Assembly (NCBI GenBank): GCA_943736015.1
Contig: OX031065.1
Coordinates: 39,384,427-39,448,426, forward strand
Length of the DNA: 64,000 nucleotides
Source of the DNA: Tridacna crocea
Lineage: Eukaryota > Mollusca > Bivalvia > Cardiida > Cardiidae
Direction: 5' to 3'
The notes under the pieces: model-generated
Seen by the model: only the letters and a program-made list of their open reading frames with translations
What the model was told of the DNA's origin: nothing
Database searches by the model: none
Program-made: the position numbers and the translations under genes
Shown here: positions 27,401 through 34,562 of the stretch, one piece after another
Layout: every line of letters begins with the position of its first letter
How positions within the stretch are numbered: position 1 is the stretch's first letter

Positions 27401-30400
27401 CATATTAACAAACTTGGTAAAGGTCCATTAGGAGATGCTACATACCAAATATCAAAGCTTTACGCCTTTTAGTTTTTGAGAAGAAGAATATTAAAGTTTT
27501 CATTCTTTGTTCCTATGCTTGAACTTGTAACCCACAGGACGGGGGCCAGTTTTGACCCCAGGGGTATTACTTGAACAAACTTGGTAGAGGTCCACTAGGA
27601 GATGCCACATATCAAATATCAAAGCTCTATGCCTTCTAGTTTTTCAAAGATTTTGATTTTTTTCCTTTTTGTTGCATCAAGTTATGGGTGGAATTCTGTC
27701 CTTTGAACAATTTTGGTAGAGCTTCACCCAAGGAACATCCCTGCCAAGTTTCATCAAGACTGGCCCAGTGATTTACGAGAAGAAGTTTAAAGAAATTGTT
27801 GACAGACGATGGATGACGGACATAGGGCAATCACAATAGCTCACCTTTATCACTTTGTGCTAAGGTGAGCTAAAAAGGGGCTTAAAACACTTTGAAAGTT
27901 ACCCTCCCTTGTATAAATTTTCCTATTAATGGTTAACAACTTGTTCAACTTGGAAGTAAATATTTTCAACAAAGATATTACAAAATGTCAAAGGTTTTAT
28001 AAACATTCAGCTACAAGTGATTGAAATTCAGTGAAAATTTTAAGTCAGAAAAGGGTTATATATGTTTCATAAATGTTTTGATGGTTTACCTTTCGCTGTT
28101 GTATAGGTTAATATTTAACAACTAGAACAAATTTAAAGTATACTGTGTTCTCCTTTCTCCGTTCACCTAAGGGTAAATAAGCTCACAAAATTCACATTTT
28201 CGGTCAAGGAATCAAATTTTTTGAGTAATGATCAAATATAAAAACTGAATTAAACTTGTAACTGAAAAAAGTCACTACAACTTGCATCAAAAGGTTCGAT
28301 CCAGGGATTTTTTCAAAGCTACCTCACCAACCTGGGTTGTATGGCCACTTTCTCATTTTTCCATTCATTTGTTTGAATGTCAAGGCTGGTCGCTAAAGAC
28401 TGATGAATATTCTACACTCTAGATCAGATGGACTAGCTTATTCATAGTAATGGGTAAACACAACCCATTTAGGCAAATTTATTGTTTAAAAACATTGAAA
28501 ATTTGCTTTTTATTGTGTCTAATGAAATATTTTCTTTCAAACTATGAAAATTACTCTCTTTTGTTGCATTTTTGCATCTTACTCTCTTTTGTTGCATTTT
28601 TGCATCTTATTTGATAGAAAAATACTTTCGATGTAGGATAGGATGTTATGCATAATATCTGACCGAGTAGAATAGAACCAGGGTGGAACAAAACGTCACG
28701 AGCGCTTATTCCTTCAGCTTTAGTACATGAACAGAGAAGCAAGAATGAACGGAGAAATGAGAAAAGGCCATAAATATCTTCTGCAACGACAGAAATATTG
28801 AAAAAAGTCTAAGATTTTTGAAAAGTCAAAGTCAAAGACGAGGTATAACTTTGTCAAAAATACTTTGGAGGTTACCTGCCTCTGTTACATGGATTTCCTT
28901 CATGATAATCAACAACTTGTCCAAGTCTGAAGTACCGGTAAATATCTTCAATTATAACAGATTCAAAATTTAATCACAACAATGCAGACAACACCAGGGC
29001 TATGACAATAACTCACCATTTTCTTCTAAAACAGTCAAGCAAAACCTGGTTAGCAATAAGATCAGGGTTTGTATTCATCAACCATTCTCAAGAACATTCT
29101 TAGTCTTATTCTTCAGAATTTCCTCAGTGTGAAAGTAACAGAACTTCTGATTGACTAAACCATATGGTTTAGCCAATCAGAAGTTCTGTTACTTTCACTT
29201 TCAGAAAATCTTGAAAAATAAGACAAATAAAATTCTTAAGAATGGTTGGAGAATATGGACCCTGATCTTGATGTATAGAGTCCGCAAAAGATCAATGAGT
29301 CGTGCTTAGCAGCCTAGGAGTTAAAAAGTTTTATAAAACAAGAGGGCCATGATGGCCTTGAAATAACTCTTTTGAGATATCACCAAAACAAACATTCTGA
29401 CCAAGTTTGAAGAGTATCAGGCAGAAAAGGTGGCCTCTAGAGTGTACTCAAGGTTTTTCTAATATTTTACCCAGTGACTTAGTTTTTGATTCCACAAGAC
29501 CCATTTTCAAACCCATTCAAGGTATCACCAAGACAAATATTATGAACAAGTTTCAGAAGTATCAGACTGGAAATGTGTCCTCCAGAACATACACAAGGTT
29601 TTTATAACATTTGACCCACTGACCTAGCTTTTGACCAAACATGACCCATTTTCAATCTCATCCAAGATATTATCAAGGCAAACATTCAGACCAATTTTAA
29701 AGAGTGTTGAACTGAAAATGTGGCATCCAGAGCGTATACAAGGTTTTTCTATGATTTGACCTGGAAACCTAGTCATTGACCCACCATGACCCATTTTCAA
29801 GCTGATCAACTTTCAGGAGTTTTGGACTGAAAATGTGGCCTCTAGAGCGTACAAAAGGTTTTTCTAACATTTGACCTAGTGACCTACAGGTAGTTTTAGA
29901 CCCAACATGACCCATTTTCAAACTCATCCAAGATATCATCAAGACAAACATTCTGACCAACCAACTTTTAAGAGTTTTGGACTGAAATGTGGCCTCTAGA
30001 GCGGACACAAGGTTTATCCAAGATTTGACCTTGTGACCTTGTTTTTGACCAGATATCACCCATTTTCAAAATTGTCTGAGATATCATTGAGGCAAACATT
30101 CTGACCGAGTTTCATGGGTATCGGACTGAAAATATGGCCTCTAGAGCGTACACAAGGTTTATCTAAGATTTGACCTAGTGACCAAATTTTTGACCCAACA
30201 TGACCCATTTTCAAACTCATCTGAGATTTTATTAAGGCAAACGTTCTGACCAACTTTCATGAGTGTCTGAATGAAAATGTGGCCTCTAGAGCATACTCAA
30301 TGTTTTTCTAGGATTTGACCTAGTGACCTAGTTTTTGACCCAACATGACCCAATTTTTAATTTGTCTGAGATTTCATACAGGAAAACATTCTGACTAAGT

Positions 30401-33400
30401 TTCATGAGTACCGAATGAACAATGTGACCTCTAGAGCATACACAAGGTAAAAAGTTGACGACCGACACAGGAGTATCACAATAGCTCACTCTGAGCACTT
30501 CATGCTCAGTTGAGCTAAAAAAGATGGACTAATATATCCTTTTAACTCTTTACCAAACAATCCCATTTTTTTTAAAACAATGTGGGAAAAGGAGAAAATG
30601 CTTGATCTGCCTTTTCCACAATGTTTTCTACCCTTCCAGAGAAACAGTCAACAATTTCAGTCTCATTTCACTAAAGTGTTTGTAAATGCATTCATTACTA
30701 ACAATCTACAACTTTGTCGTTTCGTTAAATAGCCAAGTAAATGTACCTCTCACCTGGTATCAACGTCAACCCTAAATCTGTCCGCAATATTTTTGATGCG
30801 ATAAAGTAGGTTGGATCTTCTATGAACACTGGTGTATTCTTATCAAACATTACCGTGGCAACCAAATGCAAGCCCTGGGTAGCACCAGCAGTCACAAAAA
30901 TATCATCACTGTGAAAAATAATGATACCGCATGAATAACCCTTTATCACACAGGCGTATGTTTCAACAACTCTCAGGAAAGAAGTTCTTGAAAACATTGT
31001 GGGAAATGCCATGCCAACTAGCATTTTATGTATTTCCAACAATGTTTTCTACTATTTCAGAGAATGTTAACCCTTTCCCAAACGACTAACTTTTGGACTA
31101 GACCAAATTGAAAGTATTTGCAGATGACAATTCAACTCTTGCTGAAAAGATTATTTCTGTCTATGAAAGGGTAGAAAACATTGTGGGAAAAGGAGAAAAT
31201 GCTGGTTACCAGCATTTTCTCCTTTTCCCACAATGTTTTCAAAAGGGTTACTATTCCAGACCCGTAAAAACCAGGGATTGTTTGGGAAAGGGTTAAAGCA
31301 TTATGATGTCTGCAGAATTCGCTTATTCAACTATCCATCAACTCTTTTATCACTAAATCCCATTATCAACCGTGAAAAAGAAAGTATGTGTATTTGAAAA
31401 CATTGTGGGAACAGGAGGAAAAGCTAGTGATTTTTCAAATTTGATCCATGCTCTGTTATAAGGGGGCTTAATGTGTTTACGAAAAGTTTTAGCACAGCTC
31501 AGCCTGTGAAACTTCTCGCTGTTGGTCAATTTTCTGTATGTCAAAGGACCAGTATACCACATGATCAAGTGGGTTGTTTAAAAAGGTGGCTCTTACGGAT
31601 TGATAATTATAGGATGACCTAGGTTAGTGTCATACATCTCGGAGATACATTAGGATACACAGAGAATGGCTCATTTATTTTTTTCCAATGCAAACTCAAG
31701 TCTAAAATTCTGTTAACTGGTAAAAAGTTAAAGGTTTTTTAAATTTATTCATTGCTTTCAAAAACAAAGCACATTGAGACACCTTTTAACTCTTCACCAA
31801 ACAACAGAATTTTAGACTGGTCCAAATCGAAAACACTCACAGATGACAAAATAATGGCAAGTCAAAAATTGAAATTTGTTTCCCAAATAAAAGCGAACAT
31901 TGTGAGAAAAGGAGAAACCAGCATTTTCTCTTTTCCCTCTCCAATGTTTTCGAAAGGCTTCGATCCATCTCAGGGTCAGAAAAGCCAGGCATTGTTAAAA
32001 TTTGGTAAAAGGCTAACTCTTCACAAAACAAATAAGAGGACCATGATGGTCCTATATCGCTTACCTGAGTACTAAGCTGTAAAATCTTTGTTCCTATGTT
32101 TCAAACTTGTGACCCCCGGGGCGGGGCCAGTTTTGACCCCAGGGGCATCATATGAACAATCTTGGTAGAGGTCCACTAGGAGATGCTACATACCAAATTT
32201 CAGAGAAGAAGATTTTCAAAGATTTAGCTATTTTTTTTTCCTTTTGGTTGCCATGGCAACCAGAGTTATGTGGAATTCAATCTCTTGAACAACGTTGGTA
32301 GAGCTTCACCCAAGAAACATCCCTGCCAAGTTTCATCAAGACTGGCCCAGTGGTTTAGGAGGAGAAGATGTTTAAAGAAACTGTGGACGACGGACATTGG
32401 GCAATCACAAAAGCTCACCATGAGCACTTTGTGCTCAGGTGAGCTGAAAAATTCTGTACTAGACAAAATTCATTGCAAAAGCAACACAACAAAATCATAG
32501 TAAAGAGTTAACCTTTATCTTATTTTGAAAATCAAAGTAACAGGTTGCCTTATTGAAAAGTAGTCTGGCTTTGTTACCAGAATGCCCAATCAGATAGATT
32601 ATGAGCCATGCTCTGATAAAAGGGGGCTTAATGATTTTCCGCAGTACATTATACCAAGCAAGCGCTCACATAATGATGGATCCTTAATAGCTACTTTCTT
32701 TAACAACCTATTGGTGACGTAGACTGGTCTTTAGACTTTCGGCCCAGGTCAGCCTGCGTGGACTGTACAGACGCATTAAGCACCCTTTTCACAGAGCATG
32801 GCCCATTTGTATTTGAAGAATGCAATCTAGCGGAAGATAATGGACATCATCAAAGTTGTATGAAATTATGGTATAGATATAAACCACTAGTTCACAAGAA
32901 CTCCTTTTTGGCAAAAAACAGGCAAAGACGACTGTTGTCAACTTGTCACTATGTTCGTACGGTGACTTAGTACTACCCATAACTCATATAATCATTGCAG
33001 GCTCTGCATACTACAATATTCACCAACCATTCTTAAGAAGGTTCTTTGTCTTATTTTCCAGAATTTTCTACATTTCTAAGTAACACAACTTCTGATTGGC
33101 TAAACCGAATTCTTTAGCCAATCAGAAGTTGTGTTACTTACAAATTTAGAAAACCTTGGAGAGTAAGACTAAGAATATTCTCAAGAATGGTTGCTGAATA
33201 CTGGCCAAGAAATACTGACCCTTGGACCTTGTCTCCATACTCTTCCGTAAGAAAGCTCGCAAGTTCATCGCAAAAGTCAGGATCTCCCCTACACGGTCCA
33301 TACTGGAAAGTGAATCGCTCCTCTGATTCATTGGACTGAAAAAAAACACCTTTACTTTTATTGTTTGATATATTTACCCCTTTACACACAATCCAGAGTT

Positions 33401-34005
33401 TTAACGACCCAGAGGAAGAAACCTTTGGAAACCATTATGGAAAAAGAAGGAAATGCTGATAATCAGCATTTTCTTCTTTTTCTACAATGTGTAAAGCCCT
33501 TTCGAAGATATATTCCTTCATATAAACCATAATTAATTAGTAGGTTGGAAATGCTTTCAATTTTAAGAAAGCTTTCCTGGTAAAGAGTTAATACTGTACC
33601 AAACAATTGCTTACTTTTTCATAATGCTTTGGAAGAAGGTTTTTGAAAGAAAACATCATTGAGGGAAAAAAAGGCCAGTAACTAGCATTTTCTCTTTCTC
33701 TCACAGTATTTTCTACCCTTTTGTAAGCAAAAAAAAAAGAACATGTTATCAGGACTTCCTTAGCAATATGATTCGCAAAATCAAGATATGTTGACCAAAG
33801 CATACTCTGAGATTATTGAAAACACCAAACAAATAAAGTCTATTCATACAATTATTTTGAACACAATTCCTACCAATAAAGCTTTTGTACATTCCATCAT
33901 ATATTCATTGCATCCTCTAAGCATTTCTGGTCCTGGGCGCCCGCTGGCCAGCTTGGCTAGGGGTTCCTCATTCCCTGGATTATGTTTTGTTGAATTCATA
34001 TCCAT
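12355..34005 (-). CDS. PLP-dependent class I/II aminotransferase (2-aminoadipate aminotransferase/YER152C-like), 9 coding exons
   Basis: Nine exons on the minus strand join to 1224 bp (407 aa plus TGA): 33874-34005, 33220-33335, 30754-30908, 26197-26352, 25462-25591, 23297-23419, 20502-20616, 16018-16193 and 12355-12475. Each junction keeps phase. The family transfers amino groups between amino acids and 2-oxo acids using pyridoxal phosphate; the substrate here cannot be read from sequence. Visible motifs are GRPGPEML (residues 22-29), [11 protein letters not shown] (88-98, phosphate-binding turn), PTFNNPKG (174-181, Asn178), [10 protein letters not shown] (204-213, Asp207 and Tyr209), [17 protein letters not shown] (241-257, Schiff-base Lys247), [10 protein letters not shown] (276-285), [12 protein letters not shown] and ARLSISY (379-385, Arg380 for the substrate carboxylate). 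Length matches the family. No signal peptide is apparent, so a cytosolic enzyme is likely. The ATG at 34005 has a good context (AAAATGG), but an upstream non-coding exon is possible. Introns are crowded with MITEs. Confidence 0.9.
12531..13932 (+). mobile_element. array element, 'CTCACCTGAGC' family, within intron 8
   Basis: The 5' end is ACAAGAGGATCATGATGGTC followed by 'ctatatcactcacctgagc'. The interior has about 165-bp units from 13000 to 13720 with 'ggtagagggccactagatga' cores, then the palindromic 'ttgccatggcaacc' block and a GACAGACAGACGACGGAC run. The usual 3' hairpin is replaced at about 13933 by a unit of another subfamily, so this is a composite or recombined element. Confidence 0.6.
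13933..14695 (+). mobile_element. second array element joined to the first, split by a MITE
   Basis: Units of the 167-bp type (as in 3641-5045 but opposite strand) run to about 14420, followed by the MITE at 14421-14620. The element then resumes with 'agaattgttgacaacggac' and a decayed 3' end 'cttgctgtgctcagataag'. The subterminal hairpin is degraded. Confidence 0.5.
14421..14620 (-). repeat. TTAA MITE with one palindrome arm deleted
   Basis: TTAA on both sides. The left arm 'gaaaacactgtggaaaaagg' is followed almost directly by 'tgctggtgttttctgaaggc', so most of the right arm is gone. Confidence 0.8.
14985..15382 (+). mobile_element. 3' part of array element, 'GCCAGTGG' family
   Basis: Contains one to two units with 'gataaagctacaggcccaat', then a degenerate 'acccacccacacacacacc' run and the terminal hairpin TGGCCTTCGGCCA followed by GTGGAGCTAAAAAT. 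It is 5'-truncated relative to 17811-19131. Confidence 0.6.
15779..16006 (+). repeat. TTAA MITE abutting exon 8 donor
   Basis: TTAA at both ends; palindrome degraded. The right TTAA ends 11 nt from the exon 8 boundary (16018), so only about ten intronic bases separate exon and MITE. Confidence 0.7.
16018..16193 (-). CDS. aminotransferase exon 8
   Basis: Acceptor 'attgtag', donor 'gtaag'. It encodes 58 residues from [10 protein letters not shown] to NFIHGA, including [14 protein letters not shown], and leaves two bases (AG) that complete Ser with exon 9. Confidence 0.9.
16333..16560 (+). repeat. TTAA MITE, 'TTGCTCG' palindrome subfamily
   Basis: Termini TTAACCCTTTCCCAAACAA. The core 'gaaattgctcgtaacgagca' followed by 'attttt' pairs well, matching the subfamily of 10351-10578. 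Confidence 0.85.
16806..17011 (-). repeat. TTAA MITE missing the right palindrome arm
   Basis: TTAA both sides. Left arm intact to 'aaaatgctggttaccag', then a jump to 'tttttaaaaaccttctttt'. Confidence 0.8.
17020..17810. other. intron 7 sequence without recognised features
   Basis: Unique-looking AT-rich intron of the aminotransferase gene, ending in an A-rich tract near 17767. No exon is needed here because exons 7 and 8 join in frame. Confidence 0.4.
17811..19131 (+). mobile_element. complete array element, 'CCACTGGC/GCCAGTGG' family
   Basis: The 5' end is ACAAAAGGGCCATGATGGCC followed by 'ctgtatcgctccactggc'. About five to six units near 150-165 bp share 'gataaagctacatgccaaat' and 'cttgtgacccccggggc'. 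A 'ttgccatggcaacc' block, CGCACGCACG and GGACGGACGG runs follow, then the 3' hairpin TGGCCTTCGGCCA and GTGGAGCTAAAAAT. The 5' CCACTGGC and the 3' GCCAGTGG are complementary subterminal repeats, as in HINE-type elements. Confidence 0.7.
19132..20250. other. intron sequence with scattered repeats
   Basis: Holds a copy of the 'gagttgtcgtt' repeat near 19695-19775 and several copies of GGGGACGATTTC-like words at 19415-19530, two of them in inverted orientation. No exon is required here. Confidence 0.4.
20255..20448 (-). repeat. TTAA MITE lacking both ends
   Basis: The internal part is near-consensus with a full palindrome ('gctggttaccagc' centre at about 20373). The left terminus is missing before 'gattatagactggtcc' and the right one after 'gtcgggatt'. 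Confidence 0.75.
20502..20616 (-). CDS. aminotransferase exon 7
   Basis: Acceptor 'tatttcag', donor 'gtaagg'. It encodes [20 protein letters not shown] and onward to LRQEYG. One base completes Cys271 with exon 6; it ends in phase 0. Confidence 0.9.
20636..20854 (+). repeat. TTAA MITE next to exon 7 acceptor
   Basis: TTAA at both ends, palindrome centre reduced and an A-run inserted. Its boundary is only 19 nt upstream of the exon 7 acceptor in gene orientation, so the branch point is probably inside the MITE. Confidence 0.8.
20917..21145 (-). repeat. TTAA MITE copy
   Basis: TTAA both sides; palindrome centred at 'gctggttactagc' with one mismatch. Confidence 0.85.
21150..22000. other. intron 6 sequence
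   Basis: No exon or complete repeat. A 36-bp stretch starting 'ctttgcatcaactttttc' (about 21584) is repeated directly near 22482. Confidence 0.4.
22003..22068 (-). repeat. TTAA MITE end fragment
   Basis: 'ttaacactgttcaccaaaca' followed by 'ttaaattgaaagcatgc' matches the minus-orientation terminus, then stops. Confidence 0.5.
22120..22325 (+). repeat. TTAA MITE, 'TTGCTCG' subfamily, degraded
   Basis: Terminus 'gctttcccaaacaaac' and core 'gaaattgctcgttataaaca' place it in the TTGCTCG subfamily. The right arm is decayed. Confidence 0.6.
22592..22825 (+). repeat. TTAA MITE copy
   Basis: Near-complete palindrome centred on 'gctggtaatcagc'. The 197-residue minus-strand open frame over 22116-22709 is a by-product of this and the preceding MITE. 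Confidence 0.8.
22962..23189 (-). repeat. TTAA MITE copy
   Basis: Starts TTAACTCTTTATCAAACAAC. The palindrome is centred on 'gctggttaccagc' near 23101; right end 'ggcaatgggtaaa'. Confidence 0.85.
23241..23272 (+). repeat. CT-rich microsatellite
   Basis: (CT)n with TG interruptions, preceded by 'gtctgtctgcctacccgtcc'. Confidence 0.8.
23297..23419 (-). CDS. aminotransferase exon 6 (PLP lysine)
   Basis: Acceptor 'catcttacag', donor 'gtaatt'. Encodes [20 protein letters not shown], then [12 protein letters not shown]. This carries the cofactor Lys247. Confidence 0.93.
23501..23706 (-). repeat. TTAA MITE copy, degraded
   Basis: TTAACTCTTCACAAAAAAAC start; palindrome 'ggtgaaaatgccggtaacca' with several mismatches. 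Confidence 0.7.
23718..23879 (+). repeat. TTAA MITE missing the right palindrome arm
   Basis: Left arm 'gaaaacatcgtgggaaaagg' is followed by 'agaaagtttaatgccatcc', skipping the right arm. Ends 'gtggtaaagggtaa'. Confidence 0.7.
24048..24253 (+). repeat. TTAA MITE with partial left arm deletion
   Basis: Termini TTAACCCTTTCCCAAATAA and 'gtttgggaaagggttaa'. Most of the left palindrome arm is lost before 'atggtaaccagcattttctc'. Confidence 0.75.
24254..24435. other. intron segment, no exon needed
   Basis: Low-repeat sequence followed by a MITE end fragment (24395-24434, 'gttcgataaagagttaa'). Translations on the minus strand do not extend the aminotransferase reading frame. Confidence 0.4.
24587..24763 (+). 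repeat. TTAA MITE missing the left palindrome arm
   Basis: The left part runs to 'cgcccctgagaaata' and jumps to the right arm 'ctccttttcccacagtgttt'. TTAA at both ends. Confidence 0.8.
24809..25037 (+). repeat. TTAA MITE copy
   Basis: Full palindrome centred on 'gctggtaaccagc'. Right tetramer decayed to TTTA. A further end fragment follows at about 25060-25135. Confidence 0.8.
25258..25447 (+). repeat. TTAA MITE copy near exon 5 donor
   Basis: Left terminus missing; arms 'gaaaacattctgggaaaagg' and 'ggtattttctcttcttcc' mismatched. Ends about 15 nt from the exon 5 boundary at 25462. Confidence 0.65.
25462..25591 (-). CDS. aminotransferase exon 5
   Basis: Acceptor 'ccatttcag', donor 'gtataa'. 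Encodes [20 protein letters not shown] and [20 protein letters not shown]. Its first two bases (AC) must be preceded by one G, which sets the donor of exon 4. Confidence 0.9.
25737..25965 (+). repeat. TTAA MITE copy, near-consensus
   Basis: TTAA both sides; palindrome centred on 'gctggtaaccagc'. A right-half fragment of another copy follows at about 26040-26139. Confidence 0.85.
26197..26352 (-). CDS. aminotransferase exon 4, GC donor
   Basis: Acceptor 'atttttag'. Encodes [20 protein letters not shown] through [15 protein letters not shown]. The donor AG|GCAAGT (intron side 26191-26196) gives phase 1 and an open frame into exon 5 (MSEDRCKDLI). The only nearby GT, four bases later, would produce an immediate stop in exon 5. 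Confidence 0.88.
26455..26600 (+). repeat. short interspersed repeat with palindromic core
   Basis: 'agcctgcacagtctgtacag' followed by 'gctaatcc' is an imperfect palindrome, with 'aaagtgttgtctcaaatcag' before it. This resembles a repeat type I associate with dreissenid and myid bivalves; that link is from memory and untested. Confidence 0.4.
26695..26874 (-). repeat. TTAA MITE, right side replaced by the next copy
   Basis: Left half and degraded palindrome run into the TTAA of the following MITE at 26875. Confidence 0.6.
26875..27100 (-). repeat. TTAA MITE copy, inserted in another
   Basis: TTAA both sides; palindrome centred on 'gctggttaccagc'. It begins directly where the previous copy's palindrome arm ends. 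Confidence 0.8.
27243..27876 (+). mobile_element. short array element, 'CACCTTAG' family
   Basis: The 5' end is ACAAGAGGACCATTGGCCCT followed by 'ggagcagtcaccttag'. Two to three units contain 'ggtccactaggagatgccac'. A short 'acagacgatggatgacggac' block follows, then the 3' hairpin region 'atcactttgtgctaaggtg' and AGCTAAAAA. Confidence 0.65.
27880..29080. other. intron 3 sequence
   Basis: Mostly unique. A 29-bp direct tandem duplication ('actctcttttgttgcatttt' plus 'tgcatctt') lies at about 28552-28609. No exon is needed. Confidence 0.4.
29085..29265 (+). repeat. fold-back MITE, 'TTGGCTAAACC' family, copy 2
   Basis: Long imperfect palindrome centred on CCATATGG (about 29164): 'cagaacttctgattgacta' faces 'tagccaatcagaagttctg'. 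Outer arms are 'accattctcaagaacattc' and the complement of 'gaattcttaagaatggttgg'-like sequence. Confidence 0.8.
29338..30522 (+). mobile_element. array element with about seven diverged 145-150-bp units
   Basis: The 5' end is ACAAGAGGGCCATGATGGCC. Units contain 'tttgacctagtgacctagtt' and 'gtggcctctagagcgtac'. The 3' end is 'acaatagctcactctgagca' then 'cttcatgctcagttgagct' and AAAAA. Related to 50597-52788, but its units are much more diverged, suggesting an older array. Confidence 0.65.
30542..30732 (+). repeat. TTAA MITE with shortened palindrome near exon 3 donor
   Basis: The outer arm pair is present, while the centre is reduced to 'gaaaatgcttgatctgcc'. Ends about 22 nt from the exon 3 boundary. 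Confidence 0.7.
30754..30908 (-). CDS. aminotransferase exon 3
   Basis: Acceptor 'tttttcacag', donor 'gtgagagg'. Encodes [20 protein letters not shown], then [15 protein letters not shown] and onward to LTLIP. The TAGATQG turn binds the cofactor phosphate in the family. Confidence 0.92.
30935..31070 (+). repeat. TTAA MITE truncated by the next copy
   Basis: Left half with a degraded palindrome that ends in the TTAA opening the next MITE. It starts about 26 nt from the exon 3 acceptor. Confidence 0.6.
31067..31296 (-). repeat. TTAA MITE copy, near-consensus
   Basis: TTAA both sides with CCCTTTCCCAAACGAC termini. Palindrome centred on 'gctggttaccagc' near 31206, perfect over about 33 bases per arm. 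Confidence 0.88.
31335..31735 (+). repeat. TTAA MITE split by a nested TIR MITE
   Basis: The left half (31335-31425, including the 'gaaaacattgtgggaacagg' arm) and the right end (31680-31735, 'gttaactggtaaaaagttaa') are separated by the element at 31443-31672. Confidence 0.6.
31443..31672 (+). repeat. TIR MITE, 'GAGCCATGCTCTG' family, nested
   Basis: Left end GATCCATGCTCTG then 'ttataagggggcttaatg'; right end 'acacagagaatggctc', the complement. Same family as 32603-32803 and 41052-41315. Confidence 0.65.
31786..32016 (-). repeat. TTAA MITE with palindrome centre deleted
   Basis: 'gtgagaaaaggagaaaccag' runs straight into 'cattttctcttttccc'. Ends CTAA. Confidence 0.75.
32031..32450 (+). mobile_element. 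short array element, 'CTCACCTGAG' family
   Basis: 5' AATAAGAGGACCATGATGGT then 'cctatatcgcttacctgag'. About one unit, the 'ttgccatggcaacc' block, 'gacgacggacattgggc', and the 3' hairpin GAGCACTTTGTGCTC followed by AGGTGAGCT. Confidence 0.7.
32603..32803 (+). repeat. TIR MITE, 'GAGCCATGCTCTG' family, copy 2
   Basis: Inverted ends: GAGCCATGCTCTGATAAAAG on the left and the complement of 'cacccttttcacagagcatg' on the right, extending into GGGCTTAATG. About 200 bp long. Confidence 0.75.
33010..33204 (+). repeat. fold-back MITE, 'TTGGCTAAACC' family, copy 3, beside exon 2 donor
   Basis: Palindrome centred near GAATTC (33110): 'acaacttctgattggctaaa' faces 'tttagccaatcagaagttgt'. Outer arms 'caccaaccattcttaagaa' face 'ctcaagaatggttgctgaat'. 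Its edge is about 15 nt from exon 2. Confidence 0.8.
33220..33335 (-). CDS. aminotransferase exon 2
   Basis: Acceptor is a T-rich tract ending CAG; donor GG|GTCAGT. Encodes [20 protein letters not shown], then [18 protein letters not shown], and leaves GG to complete Gly83. Confidence 0.87.
33372..33592 (+). repeat. TTAA MITE copy, degraded, near exon 2 acceptor
   Basis: 'cccctttacacacaatcc' terminus. Palindrome 'aaggaaatgctgataatcag' and its complement partly retained. Ends 'ggtaaagagttaa', shared with the next copy. Confidence 0.7.
33588..33790 (+). repeat. TTAA MITE copy, strongly degraded, sharing a TTAA with the previous one
   Basis: Starts in the TTAA that ends the preceding MITE. Palindrome remnant 'ggccagtaactagcattttc'. 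The right end has no clear terminus. Confidence 0.5.
33874..34005 (-). CDS. aminotransferase exon 1 (start codon)
   Basis: 44 codons from ATG at 34005 to the donor 'gtagga': [20 protein letters not shown], then [20 protein letters not shown] and [13 protein letters not shown] is the N-terminal substrate-side motif. Codons continue in frame upstream without a stop for a short way, but there is no further ATG. Confidence 0.85.
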
Positions 34006-34070
34006 TTTGCTGTTATACACATTGTGGCGTAACAAGCTTTTAAATCATTAGTAGATCTACAGCACACAGA

Positions 34071-34080
34071 ATTTATAAGG
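34071..34080 (-). promoter_or_regulatory. candidate TATA box of the aminotransferase gene
   Basis: CCTTATAAAT on the minus strand, about 65-70 bp upstream of the ATG at 34005, which would place transcription start some 35 nt before the ATG. Position is the only support. Confidence 0.25.
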
Positions 34081-34155
34081 CAACATGAATGCAAACCAAT
34101 ATACTGATTGAATATTGATCGATTGAATGGTGTTTTATGTGGCTTTCAGCATAAA

Positions 34156-34383
34156 AACACTTTACCACACAATCTTGACGACTTTTAACGACCCTAAGAA
34201 AGAAGCCTTCTGAAAACATTGTGGGAAAAGGAGAAAATGCTGGTTACCAACATTTTCTCCTTTTCCCACAATGTTTTCTACCTTTTCCGAACAAAATTTC
34301 AATTTTTCAGTCACATTTATTTTGTTGTCTGCAAATACTTTCAATTTGGACCTGTCTAAAATATTATTGTGTGGTAAAATGTT
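34156..34383 (+). repeat. TTAA MITE copy
   Basis: 'ctttaccacacaatcttgac' start. Palindrome centred on 'gctggttaccaac' with one mismatch. The end tetramers are not retained. Confidence 0.8.
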
Positions 34384-34562
34384 ATGTCCTATCACAGTGA
34401 AAGCTTAATAATTTTCATGTATGTCCAGAGTTTCATCAGCACAAGACTTGGGCTCTAAAGTGTCTTGGACGAGGACACTCCCACAAAAAAAAGAACTACA
34501 CTGCATAAAAACTGCAAGATGTTCAGTTTTTGTCAATAATATACCCATGCTGTTTACTAGGA

